Below are positions 33,487 through 42,239 of a DNA stretch of 59,668 nt, piece after piece. How positions within the stretch are numbered: the first letter of the stretch is position 1; each line of letters opens with the position of its first letter. Under the pieces are notes generated by a model. The model worked only from the letters and a program-made list of their open reading frames with translations. It was not told where the DNA came from and did not search any database. The position numbers were made by a program, and so were the translations under genes. The stretch spans positions 30,001 through 89,668 of the forward strand of contig NZ_JADPJH010000015.1 in NCBI RefSeq assembly GCF_023073315.1. Direction: 5' to 3'. The stretch is from Bradyrhizobium sp. 1 (GTDB taxonomy: Bacteria; Pseudomonadota; Alphaproteobacteria; Rhizobiales; Xanthobacteraceae).

Positions 33487-35301
33487 ATGAACGGCATGAC
33501 CACCGGCGTCATCGAGCAACCGAAAGCCGCGCGCGCGCCGTCGGCATCGAAGATATGGCTCAAGGCGATCGAGCTCACCGCGCGGATCGAGACGCTGCCG
33601 GGCCGGTTGTTCGCCGACGTCGTCGACGATTGGGCGCGCCGTCAGCCCGACCGCATCGCGCTGGTCGCGGATGACGCGAGCCTCGATTACGAGAACCTGT
33701 CGAAACGCATCAACCGCTATGCGCGCTGGGCGCGCTCGGTCGGCGTCATCAAAGGCGATACCGTGGCGCTGATCATGCCGAACGGCATCGACTATGTTGC
33801 GGCATGGCTCGGCATCAGCCGGGTCGGCGGTGTGGTCGCGCTGATCAACACAAAACTCGTCGGGCCATCGCTCGCGCATTGTCTCGACGTCGCGAGACCC
33901 CTGCACATTATCGTCGCGCATGACCTGGCGGAGACGCTGGAGAGCGCGAAGCCGCACCTGAAGACGGACGCAAAGATCTGGATCCATGGCGATGCCCGCA
34001 GCAAGCGTGCCATCGACGTCGCGCTCGCCGCACTCGACGATGCTCCGCTCTCTCCTGAGGAGCACGGCGACGTCACCATCGACGATCGCGCGCTGCTGAT
34101 CTACACCTCCGGCACCACAGGCCTGCCCAAGGCCGCCAGCATCAGCCATCGCCGTATCCTCAATTGGGGTTTTTGGTTCGCAGGCCTTTCCGGTGCCACG
34201 CCGCAGGACCGGCTCTATGATTGCCTACCGCTGTTCCATTCGGTCGGCGGCATCGTCGCGCCTTGCAGCATGCTTGCCGCCGGCGGCACGGTGGTGATCG
34301 CGGAGAAATTTTCGGCCTCGCATTTCTGGCCCGACATCGTGCGTCACGACTGCACGCTGTTCCAGTATATCGGCGAACTCTGCCGCTATCTGCTCAAGGC
34401 GCCGCCGTCGGAATACGAAAACCGCCACCGGCTGCGGCTCGCCTGCGGCAACGGCCTGCGCGGCGACATCTGGGAAGATTTTCAAGGCCGTTTCACCATT
34501 CCCCGTATCCTCGAATTCTATGCGGCGACCGAAGGCAATTTCTCGCTGTTCAACGTCGAGGGCCAGCCCGGCGCGATCGGCCGCATCCCGCCGCTGCTCG
34601 CACACCGTTTTCCCGCGGGGCTCGTCAAGCTCGACCCTGATAGCGGCGCGCCGCTGCGCAATGACGAGGGCTTTTGCATCGCCTGCGCGCGTGGAGAAGC
34701 CGGCGAAGCCATCGGCCGCATCGGCACCGCCGACCAGGGCGGCGGCCGCTTCGAGGGCTATACCGACACTGGTGAGACCGAGAAGAAAATCCTGCGCGAC
34801 GTCTTTGCCAAGGGCGATGCCTGGTTCCGTACCGGCGATCTGATGCGGCTCGACGACAAAGGCTTTTTCCATTTCGTCGATCGCATCGGCGATACCTTCC
34901 GCTGGAAAGGCGAGAACGTCGCGACATCGGAGGTCAACGACGCCGTGCGCGATTTCACCGGCGTGATCGATGCCACCACCTACGGCGTCAGCATTTTGGG
35001 CACCGACGGTCGCGCCGGCATGAGCGCCATCGTCGTGAACGAGGGCTTTGATATCGCCGCGCTGCCTGCCCATCTGGCTCAGCGCTTGCCGGTCTACGCG
35101 CGCCCGCTCTTCATCCGTGTCTCGCGCGAGCTCGATGCGACCGAGACATTCAAGCAGAAGAAGGGCGAACTCGCGCGCGAGGGATTTGATCCGGCCGCGA
35201 TCAGCGATCCGCTGTTCGTGCTGGACCCGAGGTCCGGCGGTTATGTACAGCTCGATCCGGTGGCCTATGAGCAGATCCTGGACGGCACGATCAGGCTGTA
35301 G
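33487..35301 (+). CDS. Long-chain acyl-CoA synthetase, FATP/very-long-chain type
   Basis: 604 aa. AMP-binding P-loop LLIYTSGTTGLPKAASISH, then FYAATEGNFSLFNVEG, and the FATP-type motif DRIGDTFRWKGENVATSEV near residue 475. These enzymes activate (very) long-chain or bile-acid-like acids with ATP and CoA, sometimes coupled to uptake. No clear membrane anchor is seen, but family members often associate with the inner membrane. It begins an apparent operon with a stand-alone ACP, a second AMP ligase and an SDR; the gap to the ACP (145 bases) may hold another promoter. Confidence 0.9.
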   Translation: MNGMTTGVIEQPKAARAPSASKIWLKAIELTARIETLPGRLFADVVDDWARRQPDRIALVADDASLDYENLSKRINRYARWARSVGVIKGDTVALIMPNGIDYVAAWLGISRVGGVVALINTKLVGPSLAHCLDVARPLHIIVAHDLAETLESAKPHLKTDAKIWIHGDARSKRAIDVALAALDDAPLSPEEHGDVTIDDRALLIYTSGTTGLPKAASISHRRILNWGFWFAGLSGATPQDRLYDCLPLFHSVGGIVAPCSMLAAGGTVVIAEKFSASHFWPDIVRHDCTLFQYIGELCRYLLKAPPSEYENRHRLRLACGNGLRGDIWEDFQGRFTIPRILEFYAATEGNFSLFNVEGQPGAIGRIPPLLAHRFPAGLVKLDPDSGAPLRNDEGFCIACARGEAGEAIGRIGTADQGGGRFEGYTDTGETEKKILRDVFAKGDAWFRTGDLMRLDDKGFFHFVDRIGDTFRWKGENVATSEVNDAVRDFTGVIDATTYGVSILGTDGRAGMSAIVVNEGFDIAALPAHLAQRLPVYARPLFIRVSRELDATETFKQKKGELAREGFDPAAISDPLFVLDPRSGGYVQLDPVAYEQILDGTIRL

Positions 35302-35446
35302 CCGAGGCAAAATCGAGAGATAGGTCCAATTTTATCTGAATTGTCCAAGAAGCCATTTACTTCTGTCCGGTAAACAACGGTCCATGGGGAGGCGGTCATC
35401 AAGAGCCGCCGTCACACGAAATATCGATAACAAGAGCGAGCCAGAC

Positions 35447-35692
35447 ATGTCGGTACGGTCCAAGGTCATCGAAGCGATCCAGCAGATCGCCAAGGAACAG
35501 CACGTCACGCTTCCCGCAATCTCGGACGATCTGTCGCTGCACGAGACGGGCTTCGACTCGCTTGCCTTCGCAATCCTGGTCGCGCGCCTCGAGGACGAGA
35601 CCGGCGTCGACCCTTTCACCATTTCCGAGGACGTCGCGTTCCCCGCCACCGTGGGCGACTTCGTGCGGGCCTACGAAAATGTCCCCGCGTGA
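35447..35692 (+). CDS. Stand-alone acyl carrier protein
   Basis: 81 aa. Four-helix ACP with the phosphopantetheine site at Ser38 in HETGFDSLAFAIL. It is not the housekeeping AcpP: the site reads GFDSLAF instead of GADSLD, and the gene is far from fab genes. Its stop overlaps the start of the next AMP ligase by 14 bases, strong evidence that the two work together, probably with the ligase loading an acid onto this carrier. The ATG at 35447 was preferred over an upstream in-frame ATG at 35384, because the ACP fold begins there. Confidence 0.88.
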   Translation: MSVRSKVIEAIQQIAKEQHVTLPAISDDLSLHETGFDSLAFAILVARLEDETGVDPFTISEDVAFPATVGDFVRAYENVPA

Positions 35693-37061
35693 GATCTTCG
35701 CGCTCCGTGACCATCTCGGCGCGGAGCTGACCGGCCGCACGCTGTCGGATGCGCACGATGTCGTGTCGCTGACCGATATCCTGTCGCATACGGTTCTGGG
35801 CGGCCGCCTGCGCGAGCTGTCGGGCCGCGCCGTGCTGCTCAAATTGTCCGACCAGCTCCGGTCGGGTCTTGCCATGATCGAGCTCGACGGCATCGCCCGT
35901 CGCATGCTGCTGTGTCCGCCGGATCTCAATCCCACGCATCTCGACGCGTTGATCGCGGATGCCGGGATCGATGCCGTCGTCACCGACGAGCCGGATCGCT
36001 GGGCTGATACCGGCGTATCGCTTGTCGTCACCGCCCGATTGCCGCTTCAAGCGACCGTACCTGTTCGGACCGAGCGTGCCACCGAATGGCTGATGCTCAC
36101 TTCGGGCACATCGGGCGTGCCGAAGATCGTCGGCCATACACTGGAGGCGCTGACCGGCGCGATCGTCGCCGAGGGCCCCGCGCGCCGGCCGGCGCCGGTA
36201 TGGGCGACATTCTACGATATTCGCCGCTATGGCGGCCTCCAGATCTTCCTCCGGGCTGTTCTCTCCGGCGGCTCCATGGTGCTGTCCGATCCGTATGAGG
36301 CGCTCGGCGATCACGTTGCACGGCTGAATGCGCGCGGCGTCTCCCACATCTCCGGGACGCCCTCGCACTGGCGCAAGCTGCTGATGAGCGGCTCGGCCGC
36401 ACAATTCAAACCAGGTTACGTCCGCCTCTCCGGCGAGATCGCCGACCAGGCGGTGCTTGACGGCTTGAGGGCGGCATTTCCCCACTCCTCCGTCGGCCAT
36501 GCCTATGCCTCGACCGAGGCCGGCGTCGGCTTCGCCGTCAATGATGGGCTCGAAGGCTTTCCGGCGAATTATCTCGGCAATCGCAACGGCGTTGAGATGA
36601 AGGTCTTGGACGGCTCGCTGCGCATCCGTTCGACGCGCACGGCGCACGCCTATATCGGTCGCAACGCCGCCGCGCTCACCGACGGCGACGGGTTCGTCGA
36701 CAGCGGCGACATCGTCGAGCTGCGCGGCGACCGCTACTATTTTGTCGGCCGCCGCGGCGGCATCATCAATATCGGCGGGCTGAAGGTTCATCCCGAGGAG
36801 ATCGAGGCGGTGATCAACCGCCATCCCGATGTGCGGATGTCGCGGGCCAAATCGCGGAAGAGCCCGATCACCGGCGGCATCGTCGTCGCCGACGTGATCC
36901 TGGCCGACGGCACCGATCAGGCGCGGGTGAAGGAGATCCGCGAGCAGATCCTGGATCAGTGCCGGGCGCAGCTCGCGTCCCACAAGGTGCCGGCGGTGAT
37001 CCGCTTCGTCGAGGCGCTCGACGTCACTCCGGCCGGCAAACTGGCGCGCACCGATGCATAA
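35679..37061 (+). CDS. AMP-dependent ligase, probable acyl-ACP synthetase
   Basis: 460 aa. P-loop LMLTSGTSGVPKIVGHT, then HAYASTEAGVGF, the hinge GRRGGIINIGGLKVHPEEIE and a C-terminal TPAGKLARTDA with the catalytic Lys. It is shorter than typical acyl-CoA ligases, with a reduced N-terminal domain, as in carrier-loading enzymes. It overlaps the ACP gene by 14 bases and the following SDR gene by 8, so the three are translationally coupled. Inferred role: adenylate a carboxylic acid and transfer it to the adjacent ACP. The acid is unknown. Confidence 0.85.
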   Translation: MSPREIFALRDHLGAELTGRTLSDAHDVVSLTDILSHTVLGGRLRELSGRAVLLKLSDQLRSGLAMIELDGIARRMLLCPPDLNPTHLDALIADAGIDAVVTDEPDRWADTGVSLVVTARLPLQATVPVRTERATEWLMLTSGTSGVPKIVGHTLEALTGAIVAEGPARRPAPVWATFYDIRRYGGLQIFLRAVLSGGSMVLSDPYEALGDHVARLNARGVSHISGTPSHWRKLLMSGSAAQFKPGYVRLSGEIADQAVLDGLRAAFPHSSVGHAYASTEAGVGFAVNDGLEGFPANYLGNRNGVEMKVLDGSLRIRSTRTAHAYIGRNAAALTDGDGFVDSGDIVELRGDRYYFVGRRGGIINIGGLKVHPEEIEAVINRHPDVRMSRAKSRKSPITGGIVVADVILADGTDQARVKEIREQILDQCRAQLASHKVPAVIRFVEALDVTPAGKLARTDA

Positions 37062-37776
37062 TGTTCTCGTCACCGGCGGCAGCCGCGGTATTGGGCTAGC
37101 GATCGGCAAGAGGCTGGTTGATGCCGGCTACAATGTGATCGCAGCAGCGCGGCGCGAAAGCGACGAGCTCAAGGCCGCGATCGCCGTCTCCGAGGGCCGC
37201 CTGCATTTCCGTGCCTGCGATCTTGCCGTGATCGATGCGATCCCGGCCTACGCCAAACTCGTGCGCGATGAATTCGGTCCGATCTACGGCCTCGTCAACA
37301 ATGCGGGCCTCGGCACCGAGGGCCTGCTTGCCACCATGCACAATTCGGAGATCGAGGCGCTGGTGCAGCTCAACGTGCTGTCGCCGATCATCCTCACCAA
37401 ATATGTGGCGCGGCAGATGATGGCAGATGGAACCGGCCGCATCATCAACATCTCCTCGATCATCGCGACCACCGGCTATAACGGCCTCTCGGTGTATGGC
37501 GCGACCAAGGCGGCGGCCACCGGCTTTACCCGCTCGCTGGCGCGCGAGGTCGGCAAGCTCGGCATCACCGTGAATGCGATCTCGCCCGGTTTCATCGACA
37601 CCGAGCTCACGCATAATCTCTCGGACGAGAGCCGCAAACGCATTGCCGGCCGCAGCGCGCTACGTCGCCTGCCGGAGACCGAAGACGTCGCGCGCATGGT
37701 GGAATATCTGCTCGGCGACGGCGGCCGCAACGTGACCGGGACTGTGTTCACGATCGACGCTGGCAACACGGCGTAA
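37054..37776 (+). CDS. SDR-family 3-oxoacyl-ACP reductase-like protein
   Basis: 240 aa, FabG-like. Cofactor site VLVTGGSRGIGLAIGKRL, NNAGLGTEG, catalytic Ser in INISSIIATTGYNG and the YGATK pair, then ISPGFIDTEL. It probably reduces a keto group on the acyl chain carried by the ACP encoded two genes upstream, using NADPH. It overlaps the ligase stop, confirming one operon. No ketosynthase is present, so the group may modify a pre-made acid rather than extend it, or may borrow a ketosynthase from elsewhere. Confidence 0.9.
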   Translation: MHNVLVTGGSRGIGLAIGKRLVDAGYNVIAAARRESDELKAAIAVSEGRLHFRACDLAVIDAIPAYAKLVRDEFGPIYGLVNNAGLGTEGLLATMHNSEIEALVQLNVLSPIILTKYVARQMMADGTGRIINISSIIATTGYNGLSVYGATKAAATGFTRSLAREVGKLGITVNAISPGFIDTELTHNLSDESRKRIAGRSALRRLPETEDVARMVEYLLGDGGRNVTGTVFTIDAGNTA

Positions 37777-37902
37777 ACGGAACTCCGCCGCCACAATTGA
37801 GTTGATTCGGCGCAATGACATCAAGCCGGATTTGGTCGTAAGATGCCCCGCAATCGATTGGGTTATGTCAATCGATCTGCCCTAACCAAAAGGGAGCAGT
37901 CG

Positions 37903-38112
37903 ATGGGCACATCAAACATGACCGCTTCAAATCAAGGCCGCACCGAGCCGTCGCGCGCGAAGCCTGATGACGTCCGCTGCCCGCCGATGGCGCATCAAAA
38001 TTCCGGCGATCATGGTCACGAGATGTATCCGCAGCAATTCGTGCGGCTGGTCGGCTGCCACGACGCGCCTGCATCCGCGCTGCGCAAGCGCGAAGGTGAA
38101 AAGGTGCATTAG
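37903..38112 (+). CDS. Small hypothetical protein with Cys/His-containing core
   Basis: 69 aa, no signal peptide or membrane helix. The core DVRCPPMAHQNSGDHGHEMYPQQFVRLVGCHD contains two Cys and several His that could bind a metal, but the pattern does not match a zinc finger I know. GGGAG lies upstream of the ATG at 37903, which supports translation. It follows the SDR gene by 126 bases and may or may not belong to that operon. The family is not recognised. Confidence 0.55.
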   Translation: MGTSNMTASNQGRTEPSRAKPDDVRCPPMAHQNSGDHGHEMYPQQFVRLVGCHDAPASALRKREGEKVH

Positions 38113-38319
38113 CAGATATTCGCTTCCCAAACCATCGCGAGGCTGGCCCCGCCGCGATCAGCTATCGTAGTTGATTGTTTACTGCTGGCGTGAACCGGCA
38201 TCTTGTTGTCGGGCTCGTTTCAGCCAATGATGCGCTGCCTTTTCGGGTGCGCCGGCCGGCGAACCCAAACTGGTCCCGCCGCGTATCTCGTCTCATCTGA
38301 AACCCGACCGGCTCCCGCA

Positions 38320-39462
38320 ATGACCGCCGAATCCTTCTACGGCAGCATTCCCGTCTTCCGCGGCTTCACCAGCCTGATGGACCCAGCGCTCTATGCGCCG
38401 CTGCCGGACGATTGGAGCATTGGCGTCGCCGACATCGTCGATTCCACCAAGGCGATCGCGGCGCAGCGCTACAAGGCGGTCAACATGGCCGGCGCGGCCG
38501 TGATCGCGGCGGTGACGAATGCATTGGAGGGGCGCGAATTCCCCTTCGTGTTTGGTGGTGATGGTGCCAGTTTTGCTGTTGCGCCCGATGACCTCGACCG
38601 CGCGCGCGACGCGCTGGCTGCGACCGCGACCTGGGTGCGGGAGGATCTCGACCTGAAGATGCGCGTCGCGCTGGTGCCGGTCAGCGCCATCCGCTCGCAA
38701 GGGCTCGACGTGCGCGTCGCGCGTTTCGGTCCGTCGGCGAATCTGTCCTATGCGATGTTCTCCGGCGGCGGGCTCGCCTGGGCCGACGCCGCAATGAAGC
38801 GCAGCGAGTTCGCAATCAACGAGGCACCCGACGGCACGCAGCCCGATCTTTCCGGCCTGTCCTGCCGCTTCGAGGTGATGCCGGCCGCGCGCGGCCTGAT
38901 CCTGTCGGTGCTGGTGATGCCGGTGCACGGTGCCGATCCATCGGCTTTCCGCAAGGTGATCGAGGACATCATTCACCTTGTCGAGCGTAGTCCCGATGGC
39001 GGCCGCCCGGTGCCGCCGCAGGGGCCGCCGCTGCAATGGCCGCCGCAGGGGCTGGATTATGAAGCTCGCACCAAGCGTGGTGGCCCGCTGATCGCGCGCC
39101 GCGCCCGCGTGCTGGCCTACACGCTGTTCGTCTACCTGATCATGCGTTTCAATCTCAACATCGGCGGCTTCGTGCCTGATGTCTACAAGCGCCAAGTGGT
39201 CGAGAACTCGGACTTCCGCAAATATGACGATGGCCTGCGCATGATCCTCGACTGCACCCCGCAGCTCGAGCGCGCCCTCAGCGATCGTCTTGCGGCCGCC
39301 GCGCGCGACGGCATCGTGCGCTACGGCCTCTACCCGCAGGACGCGGCAATGATGACCTGCTTCACGCCCTCGGCGCTGAGCAGCGACCATGTGCATTTCA
39401 TCGACGGCGCGCGGGGCGGCTATGCCTCGGCGGCGACGGCGCTGAAGGCGATGATGGCGTGA
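38320..39462 (+). CDS. DUF3095 family protein (adenylate-cyclase-like)
   Basis: 380 aa. The N-terminal half shows a nucleotide-cyclase-like layout (IGVADIVDSTKAIAAQRYKAVNMAGAAVIAAV, FVFGGDGASFAVAPDD). The C-terminal half carries the motif DFRKYDDGLRMILDCTPQLERAL, which I associate with DUF3095. In true class III cyclases two Asp bind metal; the ADIVDSTKA segment has Asp at similar positions, so cyclic-nucleotide synthesis is possible but unproven. No clear ribosome site precedes 38320; a longer frame from 38203 is the alternative. It is a single gene, followed by an inverted copy of repeat A. Confidence 0.75.
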   Translation: MTAESFYGSIPVFRGFTSLMDPALYAPLPDDWSIGVADIVDSTKAIAAQRYKAVNMAGAAVIAAVTNALEGREFPFVFGGDGASFAVAPDDLDRARDALAATATWVREDLDLKMRVALVPVSAIRSQGLDVRVARFGPSANLSYAMFSGGGLAWADAAMKRSEFAINEAPDGTQPDLSGLSCRFEVMPAARGLILSVLVMPVHGADPSAFRKVIEDIIHLVERSPDGGRPVPPQGPPLQWPPQGLDYEARTKRGGPLIARRARVLAYTLFVYLIMRFNLNIGGFVPDVYKRQVVENSDFRKYDDGLRMILDCTPQLERALSDRLAAAARDGIVRYGLYPQDAAMMTCFTPSALSSDHVHFIDGARGGYASAATALKAMMA

Positions 39463-39470
39463 CACCTCCC

Positions 39471-39590
39471 TCGTGCCTCGGACACAGCGCAGCATGCAAT
39501 GATGCGCTGCTGAGCCGGGGCCGATCGCAGCGTGGGTCCCGGCTCTGCGAAGCGGCGCTGCGCGCTGCATCGCGTCCGGGACACGGCGAC
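39471..39590. repeat. Dispersed intergenic repeat, family A, copy 4 (inverted)
   Basis: Read on the minus strand it starts gtgtcccggacgcgatgcagcg and contains agccgggacccac followed by ggccccggctcagcagcgcat, as in the three plus-oriented copies; the far end is more diverged (cgaggcacgag). It lies between convergent genes and leaves four bases before the DUF2147 stop. Confidence 0.82.
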
Positions 39591-39593
39591 CAC

Positions 39594-40028
39594 TCAACGC
39601 CCCGCGCGGGTCCAGGTCTCGCCGCCGCAGAGCGCGCCGACGCAGCCTTCGACCCGTAGCGAATCCGCACCTGTCACGCTGACGCTGCTGGCATAGGTGC
39701 TGCCGTCATCGGCATTGTAGATCTGGCCCGACCATTTGTTCGGCCCCGACGGCTGCATGCCGCTGAACAGCGGCAGGCCGATCATCGACCGTTTGGCGAG
39801 CGCGGGATTGGGATTCTTACTGTCGGTGGCGGGTTGGCCGGTCGCGGTGTCATAGGGCTCGCGCAGCCAGACGATGTTGCCGCAGATGCCGCCGCCGCAT
39901 TTGCCGATCTTGACGCGGGCATCGCCGGCCTGGGTCAGCCAGGTCCCGTCGGCGCTCTGCGCTTGGGCGGAAGCCGTGCCGAACAGTGCAGCCAGAATGA
40001 CGATGAGAACGGCGAATCTGAATGTCAT
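39594..40028 (-). CDS. DUF2147 family secreted protein
   Basis: 144 aa. Signal peptide MTFRFAVLIVILAALFGTASAQAQ. The mature part opens with DGTWLTQAGDARVKIGKCGGGICGNIVWLREPYD and continues with GQIYNADDGSTYASSVSVTGADSLRVEGCVGALCGGETWTR, the conserved pattern of DUF2147: a small beta-rich domain with paired Cys. The family is periplasmic and of unknown function, often linked to envelope upkeep. Start at 40028 was taken because the signal peptide begins there; the frame extends to 40082 without support. Confidence 0.85.
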   Translation of the reverse strand: MTFRFAVLIVILAALFGTASAQAQSADGTWLTQAGDARVKIGKCGGGICGNIVWLREPYDTATGQPATDSKNPNPALAKRSMIGLPLFSGMQPSGPNKWSGQIYNADDGSTYASSVSVTGADSLRVEGCVGALCGGETWTRAGR

Positions 40029-40136
40029 GGAGAGAGCCCCGGAATGGAGGCGCCTCCATAGCAGCAAATCGGGCGAGTGCAACGCCTGATGGAATCACAT
40101 TTCTGAGCTTATTTGCCTGCGCTTATTCGCCTGCGC

Positions 40137-41523
40137 TCATTTGCCCCAGCGTACCAGGGCGACCGAGGCCGCGGTCGAGAGTCCGAACACGACCATGGCG
40201 CCCCCGACCAGCGCAAACAACGTCCAGGGCGGCGCCTGCGCCATCATGAGGCCGACGCCGCCGATTGCGACGATCAGCAGCCGTGCGGTGGAGGCGAGCA
40301 CCGGACCGCCGACGCGCGCCGCGCCCTGCGAGGAAAAATACAGTGATACGCCCATGCCGAAGAACACGAAGGCCGGGCCAGCCCAATGGAAATAGCTGTG
40401 CGCGGCGGCGGTGACGCCGGGATCGTTGGTGAAGAGCGACGTCCACAAGGCGGGATCGAGCGCGATGACGAGCCCGATCAGGCCGACGGTGAGTCCCGAA
40501 GCCGCGGCTGCGCTCCAGGCGACGCGCCGTGCGCGCTTGATCTGGCCGGCGCCCATCGCCATGCCGACCATCGGCACCGAGGCGATACCGAAGGCGAAGG
40601 TGATCGGGATCAGCAAGAATTCCAGCCGCGAGCCGATGCCGTAGCCGGCCAGCATCTCGGTGCCGAAAGTCGCCAGGATTTTTGTGAAGATCAAAATGGT
40701 GAGCACGGTCTGGAGTGGCGACAGGCAGGCGACCGCGCCCACTTTGAGAATATCCAGGAACATCGCCCGTTCGAAATGAAACGCGCGGATATTCAGCGGC
40801 AGCCGGCTGCGCCCAGAGAGCAGATACCAGAGAAAGAAGATCGCAGCGCAGCTGAATGCGATCAGCTGGCCGGCGGCGACACCGGGCATGCCGAATTGTG
40901 TCACGCCGAATAGGGCCGAGCCCCAGGGTGCCGCCGAGCGCAATCTGGATCACGCTGGTCCCGATCAGAATCATCGACGGCAGGCGCATGTCGCCGGTGC
41001 CGCGGATCACGGAAGCCAGCGTGTTAACGAGCCAGATCGCGACCGCGCCGGAGAACAGCATCTGCGAATAGCCACAGGCTTCCTCGAGCACGCGCTCACG
41101 GCCGCCAAGCAGCGTGAAGAACGCGCGGCCGAAGCCGAGCATCATCACCGTGAAGAACAGCCCGCCGCAGAGGCCGATGATCGCGGCATGAACCGCCAGC
41201 GTCGCGGCGCGGTCGCGATTCCCCGCGCCGAGCGCGCGGCTGATGGCCGAGGAGACACCGCCGCCCATCGCGCCCGCACTCATCATCTGCGTCAGCATCG
41301 CGAACGGAAACACCAGCGCGATCGCCGCCAGCGGAATGGTGCCGAGCCGGCCGATATAGGAGGTCTCGGCAATCGCAACCAGCGTGCTGCCCACCATCGC
41401 GATCATGTTGGGAATCGCGAGCCGCAGCAGCGTCGGCAGGATCGGCGCCGTCAACAGGCTGGCCATGGGGGAGGCGACCGGTGCGCGCGGCGGCACGGTG
41501 TCTATCGGAGCGTCGATCGTCAT
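40137..41523 (-). pseudogene. MATE-family multidrug exporter, single frameshift
   Basis: Two overlapping reading frames together make one ~460-aa MATE exporter with about twelve membrane helices. The N-terminal part runs from MTIDAPIDTV through RLAIPNMIAMVGSTLVAIAETSYIG to VIQIALGGTLG; the C-terminal part goes on with SALFGVTQFGMPGVAAG to ALVRWGK. Removing one G from the GGGG run at 40921-40924 (CCCC on the plus strand) restores a continuous frame. Either the gene is inactive, or the run is a sequencing or slippage error. MATE proteins export drugs or metabolites by Na+ or H+ antiport. The neighbouring GNAT gene is on the same strand. Confidence 0.85.
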
Positions 41524-41604
41524 GTCCACCGGGCGGAATATTGGATGATGATCGACATATTACCGGGCGGTCTGCGCCCGCGCCAGCCTGTCGTCACGCA
41601 GGGC

Positions 41605-42132
41605 TCACCAGGGCAGGCCGCAGAGGTCGATGGTGCCCAGCGTCGGTGCGCGGACGATGTTGAAGACATAGGGCGCCATGTGGGTGAATTGGATCCGCCC
41701 CTCCGGCTGCTCGCAATAGACCTCGCCCTTGAAGGATAGCCAACTCCGCGCCTCGTAGAACCCAAAATTGTGCGGCTCGCAAAACAGCAGCGCGAAGCGA
41801 ACCGCCTCGTTGGCGCGCATGGTGTGCACCGCCGCGTCGATCGCCATGGTCGCGTAGCCGCGGCCGCGCTGATCCTCCCGCGTGCAGACGCCGCCGATGC
41901 CGCCGGCATGGATCTTCTGCCCATTCCAGATGACGGTGCGGAAGTAGACGCCGACATGGCAGACGAGGCCATCCTCGGGGGTCTCGATCAGCACGCGCAA
42001 ATCGGCATTGGCCCATTTGACGTTCGCCCAGGGCTTGTCCGCAACCTGTTGCGGCCCCCAGACCGCCCGATGCAGCGGCTCCGCGATCCGCCATGAGGCG
42101 TCGCCGTTCAGGATGTCGATCTCGATACTCAT
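41605..42132 (-). CDS. GNAT-family N-acetyltransferase
   Basis: 175 aa. The acetyl-CoA pyrophosphate loop is seen in GGVCTREDQRGRGYATMAIDAAV (the R/Q-x-x-G-x-G/A motif as QRGRGYA), followed by the C-terminal CEPHNFGFYEARSWLSFKG. Cytosolic. The acceptor cannot be predicted: GNAT enzymes modify amines of antibiotics, proteins or small molecules. The start at 42132 was chosen over 42165 because the fold begins with MSIEIDILNG. It is upstream of the frameshifted MATE gene on the same strand with 81 bases between, so both may once have been a resistance pair. Confidence 0.83.
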   Translation of the reverse strand: MSIEIDILNGDASWRIAEPLHRAVWGPQQVADKPWANVKWANADLRVLIETPEDGLVCHVGVYFRTVIWNGQKIHAGGIGGVCTREDQRGRGYATMAIDAAVHTMRANEAVRFALLFCEPHNFGFYEARSWLSFKGEVYCEQPEGRIQFTHMAPYVFNIVRAPTLGTIDLCGLPW

Positions 42133-42239
42133 GGGTTGAATTTTTCTGCCGCTGTAGTGACCCACCGCACAGAGGAGCTGGCCACCTTGCCGTCATATAT
42201 CCAACTGGTATGATTTCGCGACAGAAATCCGGGAATTTT

